Below, one piece after another: positions 5,358-6,731 of a stretch of 6,731 nucleotides of DNA. The stretch lies in contig JANQSR010000096.1 in assembly GCA_028279205.1 (NCBI GenBank), positions 1 to 6,731 of the forward strand. The letters are read 5' to 3'. Each line of letters starts with the position of its first letter. Position 1 is the stretch's first letter. The notes under the pieces are model-generated. The model was given only the letters and a program-made list of their open reading frames with translations, did not search any database and had not been told where the DNA came from. The DNA is from Simkania sp. GTDB lineage: Bacteria > Chlamydiota > Chlamydiia > Chlamydiales > Simkaniaceae. Made by a program: the position numbers and the translations under genes.

Positions 5358-6449
5358 GCAAATTCCTTAAGGTAAAGGTTGACAAACTCATCAAGTTCCC
5401 CATCCATGACCTTTTGAATATTTCCAGTCTCGTGCTTTGTTCGCATATCCTTGACAAGGGTATAAGGTTGAAAAACGTAGCTTCTGATCTGTGAGCCCCA
5501 TGCAATCTCTTTTTTTTCCCCCTCGATCTTTTTAAGCTTTGCGTCCCGCTCTAAGATTTTTTTCTCGTATAGCTTTGAGCGGAGCATTTTAAAACAGGTC
5601 TCCTTGTTTTGCAACTGACTTCGCTCCCCTTGACAAGTCACCACGATTCCCGTCTCTAAGTGGGTGATCCGAACAGCCGAATCGGTTGTATTCACATGCT
5701 GCCCACCCGCACCAGACGAGCGAAAAGTATCAATCCGGATCTCATCTGGACAAATCTCAATGTCCAGATTACCTTCAATTTCTGGAGAGATATCGACAGA
5801 AGCAAAACTCGTATGACGACGCGCATTGCTATCAAAAGGGGAGATGCGAACAAGGCGATGAACCCCTTTTTCTGCCTTGCAGTAGCCATAGGCAAAGGAG
5901 CCTACCACCCGCAGGGTAACCTGTTTGACTCCTGCAACATCTCCGTCAAGCCTATCGACTATCTCAACACTCCACCCCTTTTTAAGTGCCCATCTCTGGT
6001 ACATGCGGAGAAGCATTGAGACCCAGTCACAAGATTCGGTTCCTCCTGCCCCTGCATTGATGATAAGGAAACAGTTGTTGCCGTCGAGCTCCCCAGAGAG
6101 CATCCTTTTGACCTCTAACTCTTCTAACTTGGTCTCTATAGCGAACAGCTCATCGACGAGCTCTTGATAAAAAAGGGCATCCGACTCCTCAGACATCTCT
6201 AAAAGTAGACTTTCGCAATCCTCAAAGCGACGCTTGATCTCCCCCCCAGGCACTGTCCACATCTTGAGCTTATTTAGCTGGAAAATCTTCTCTTTTGCTT
6301 TTTCGCTATCTAACCAAAAATGGGGGAGACCCATCTCTTTTTCCAAATCTACGATCTTAGCCTGTTTTGCTTCAATGTCAAAGAAACCTCCAAATTTGAA
6401 AAAGACGCTCTTTGATGTTTTTGATTTTCGCACTAATCTCTTCGTTCAT
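5354..6449 (-). CDS. prfB: Peptide chain release factor 2, expressed through a programmed +1 frameshift
   Basis: RF2 recognises UAA and UGA stop codons and triggers peptide release on the ribosome. The gene is read as two joined frames. ATG 6449 opens a 23-codon zero frame (MNEEISAKIKN...RFL) ending at TGA 6380-6378. A +1 shift after CTT (6383-6381) continues at GAC 6379 to the TGA at 5356-5354. The product is 364 aa, against 365 in E. coli RF2. The PCRF domain includes NAGAGGTESCDWVSMLLRMY. The stop-recognition tripeptide SPF is at about 203-205 and the catalytic GGQ (in SSGAGGQHVN) at about 248-250, each within two residues of E. coli; GGQ is the known PrmC methylation site. An AAGG ribosome binding site lies 6 nt before ATG 6449. 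A GTG at 6433 could open the +1 frame alone, but it would give an N-terminus unlike RF2 and ignores the recoding site. This is the first gene of the operon, and its stop overlaps the next start. Confidence 0.96.
6377..6391 (-). promoter_or_regulatory. RF2 programmed +1 ribosomal frameshift site
   Basis: On the minus strand an internal Shine-Dalgarno sequence GGAGG (6391-6387) is followed by a 3-nt spacer TTT and then CTT TGA C (6383-6377). This matches the E. coli prfB element, where an SD-like sequence sits 3 nt before CUU UGA C. Low RF2 lets the ribosome pause at UGA, slip from CUU to UUU and continue in the +1 frame; high RF2 terminates there. A second zero-frame UGA follows two codons later (6374-6372), which closes off simple readthrough. 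Confidence 0.93.
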
Positions 6450-6455
6450 ACCAAG

Positions 6456-6459
6456 CCTT
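6456..6459 (-). promoter_or_regulatory. Ribosome binding site of prfB
   Basis: AAGG lies 6 nt before the ATG at 6449. It supports this codon, rather than the in-frame GTG at 6433, as the true prfB start. Confidence 0.5.
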
Positions 6460-6473
6460 AATTTTCTCTCATT

Positions 6474-6502
6474 AGTCTATGAAAATTTTTCCCAAAAATC
6501 AA
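6474..6502 (-). promoter_or_regulatory. Candidate promoter of the prfB-GNAT-GNAT-yebC operon
   Basis: On the minus strand TTGATT (6502-6497) and TAGACT (6479-6474) are separated by exactly 17 bp, each matching the sigma-70-type consensus at 4 of 6 positions. Transcription would start near 6467 and give a leader of roughly 18 nt. The spacing and position are good but the hexamers are only moderate, and the region is AT-rich, so chance matches are possible. Confidence 0.35.
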
Positions 6503-6591
6503 TCGATTTTAATACGCCTTAAAGAGCCTCCCGAGACTGCGTTTAAAAAAAGTGACTTTACTTTATGTAATTAGAGATAAAATTTAACATC

Positions 6592-6731
6592 TTATTTTTT
6601 TAGTGAGATAACCAAGCCTTGGTTATGTTGAAGCTGATCTTTTCCCCTGCAAATGTAGGGCCAAAATCGTGGTACTTATTTTTTAGAAGATCAACGATCT
6701 TTTCCTCTAAATCTTTTGGAAATGCATTCCT
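6592..6731 (-). pseudogene. ISNCY-like transposase fragment, frameshifted and truncated (runs off the right edge)
   Basis: From the window edge the minus strand encodes RNAFPKDLEEKIVDLLKNKY followed by HDFGPTFAGEK. The block Tyr-x-Asp-Phe-Gly-Pro-Thr-x-Ala-x-Glu-Lys is typical of the N-terminal region of ISNCY/IS1202-type DDE transposases (YxDFGPTLAAEKL). After Lys at 6641-6639 the family resemblance ends in this frame, which stops at TAA 6602-6600. It continues one frame over as QLQHNQGLVISLKK to a TAA at 6594-6592, where a family member would read along the lines of HGLxxSxETLRxW. This indicates a single-base deletion near 6638 and then decay or truncation in an A-run. The catalytic domain is absent, so the remnant cannot be functional. 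The part beyond base 6731 is not visible. Confidence 0.6.

Noticed and set aside
5022..5375. 117-aa plus-strand ORF opposite the upstream GNAT
   Set aside because: It is antisense to a gene with a clear acetyl-CoA motif and tight operon overlaps; no family features are seen.
5354..6433. prfB as a single frame starting at GTG 6433 (359 aa)
   Set aside because: Its first 18 residues come from the wrong frame upstream of the recoding site. The ATG at 6449 with a ribosome binding site and the CTT TGA C shift gives the proper RF2 N-terminus and length.

Overview
The window most likely comes from a chlamydia-like bacterium (Chlamydiota, environmental lineages such as Waddlia or Parachlamydia relatives). 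The main argument is gene order. A minus-strand run prfB - GNAT acetyltransferase - yebC matches, as I recall it, the CT459-CT458-CT457 order of Chlamydia trachomatis, and Chlamydia also carries a full-length insulinase/protease III gene. Moderate GC, mobile-element debris and homopolymeric C/G tracts fit an environmental member. The genus is an inference and cannot be fixed from this sequence alone.

Layout. Bases 1-675 hold no confidently identified gene: a possible gene tail at the edge, one unconvincing 31-codon ORF, a long start-less reading frame that may be a decayed gene, and a 127-bp palindromic element (519-645) that looks like a MITE. The right arm of that element supplies a plausible promoter for the next gene. 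Bases 676-3603 (+) encode a secreted pitrilysin/insulysin-type M16 zinc protease with all metal ligands intact. Its stop codon interlocks with that of yebC in a shared CTAG, so the two transcription units converge with no spacer. Bases 3600-6449 (-) are a compact four-gene operon transcribed right to left: prfB (RF2), two tandem GNAT acetyltransferases that are clearly paralogues of each other, and yebC. Every junction overlaps (4, 8 and 1 nt). Bases 6450-6731 hold the operon's probable promoter and the truncated, frameshifted end of an ISNCY-like transposase.

How the genes work together. The operon is centred on translation. prfB carries the classical autoregulatory +1 frameshift (GGAGG, 3-nt spacer, CTT TGA C), so the real RF2 start is the ATG at 6449 and the mature product is 364 aa. 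YebC is a TACO1-type translation/transcription factor, and the two acetyltransferases between them have unknown substrates. Because all junctions overlap and two of them use UGA, RF2 activity could influence expression of the whole operon (inference). The protease gene is a separate unit that probably works in the periplasm.

The most notable observations are the intact RF2 recoding site and its possible operon-wide effect, the tandem GNAT pair in which one copy has lost motif B, and the MITE-like element that appears to drive the protease gene. I see no clearly novel defence or mobile system.
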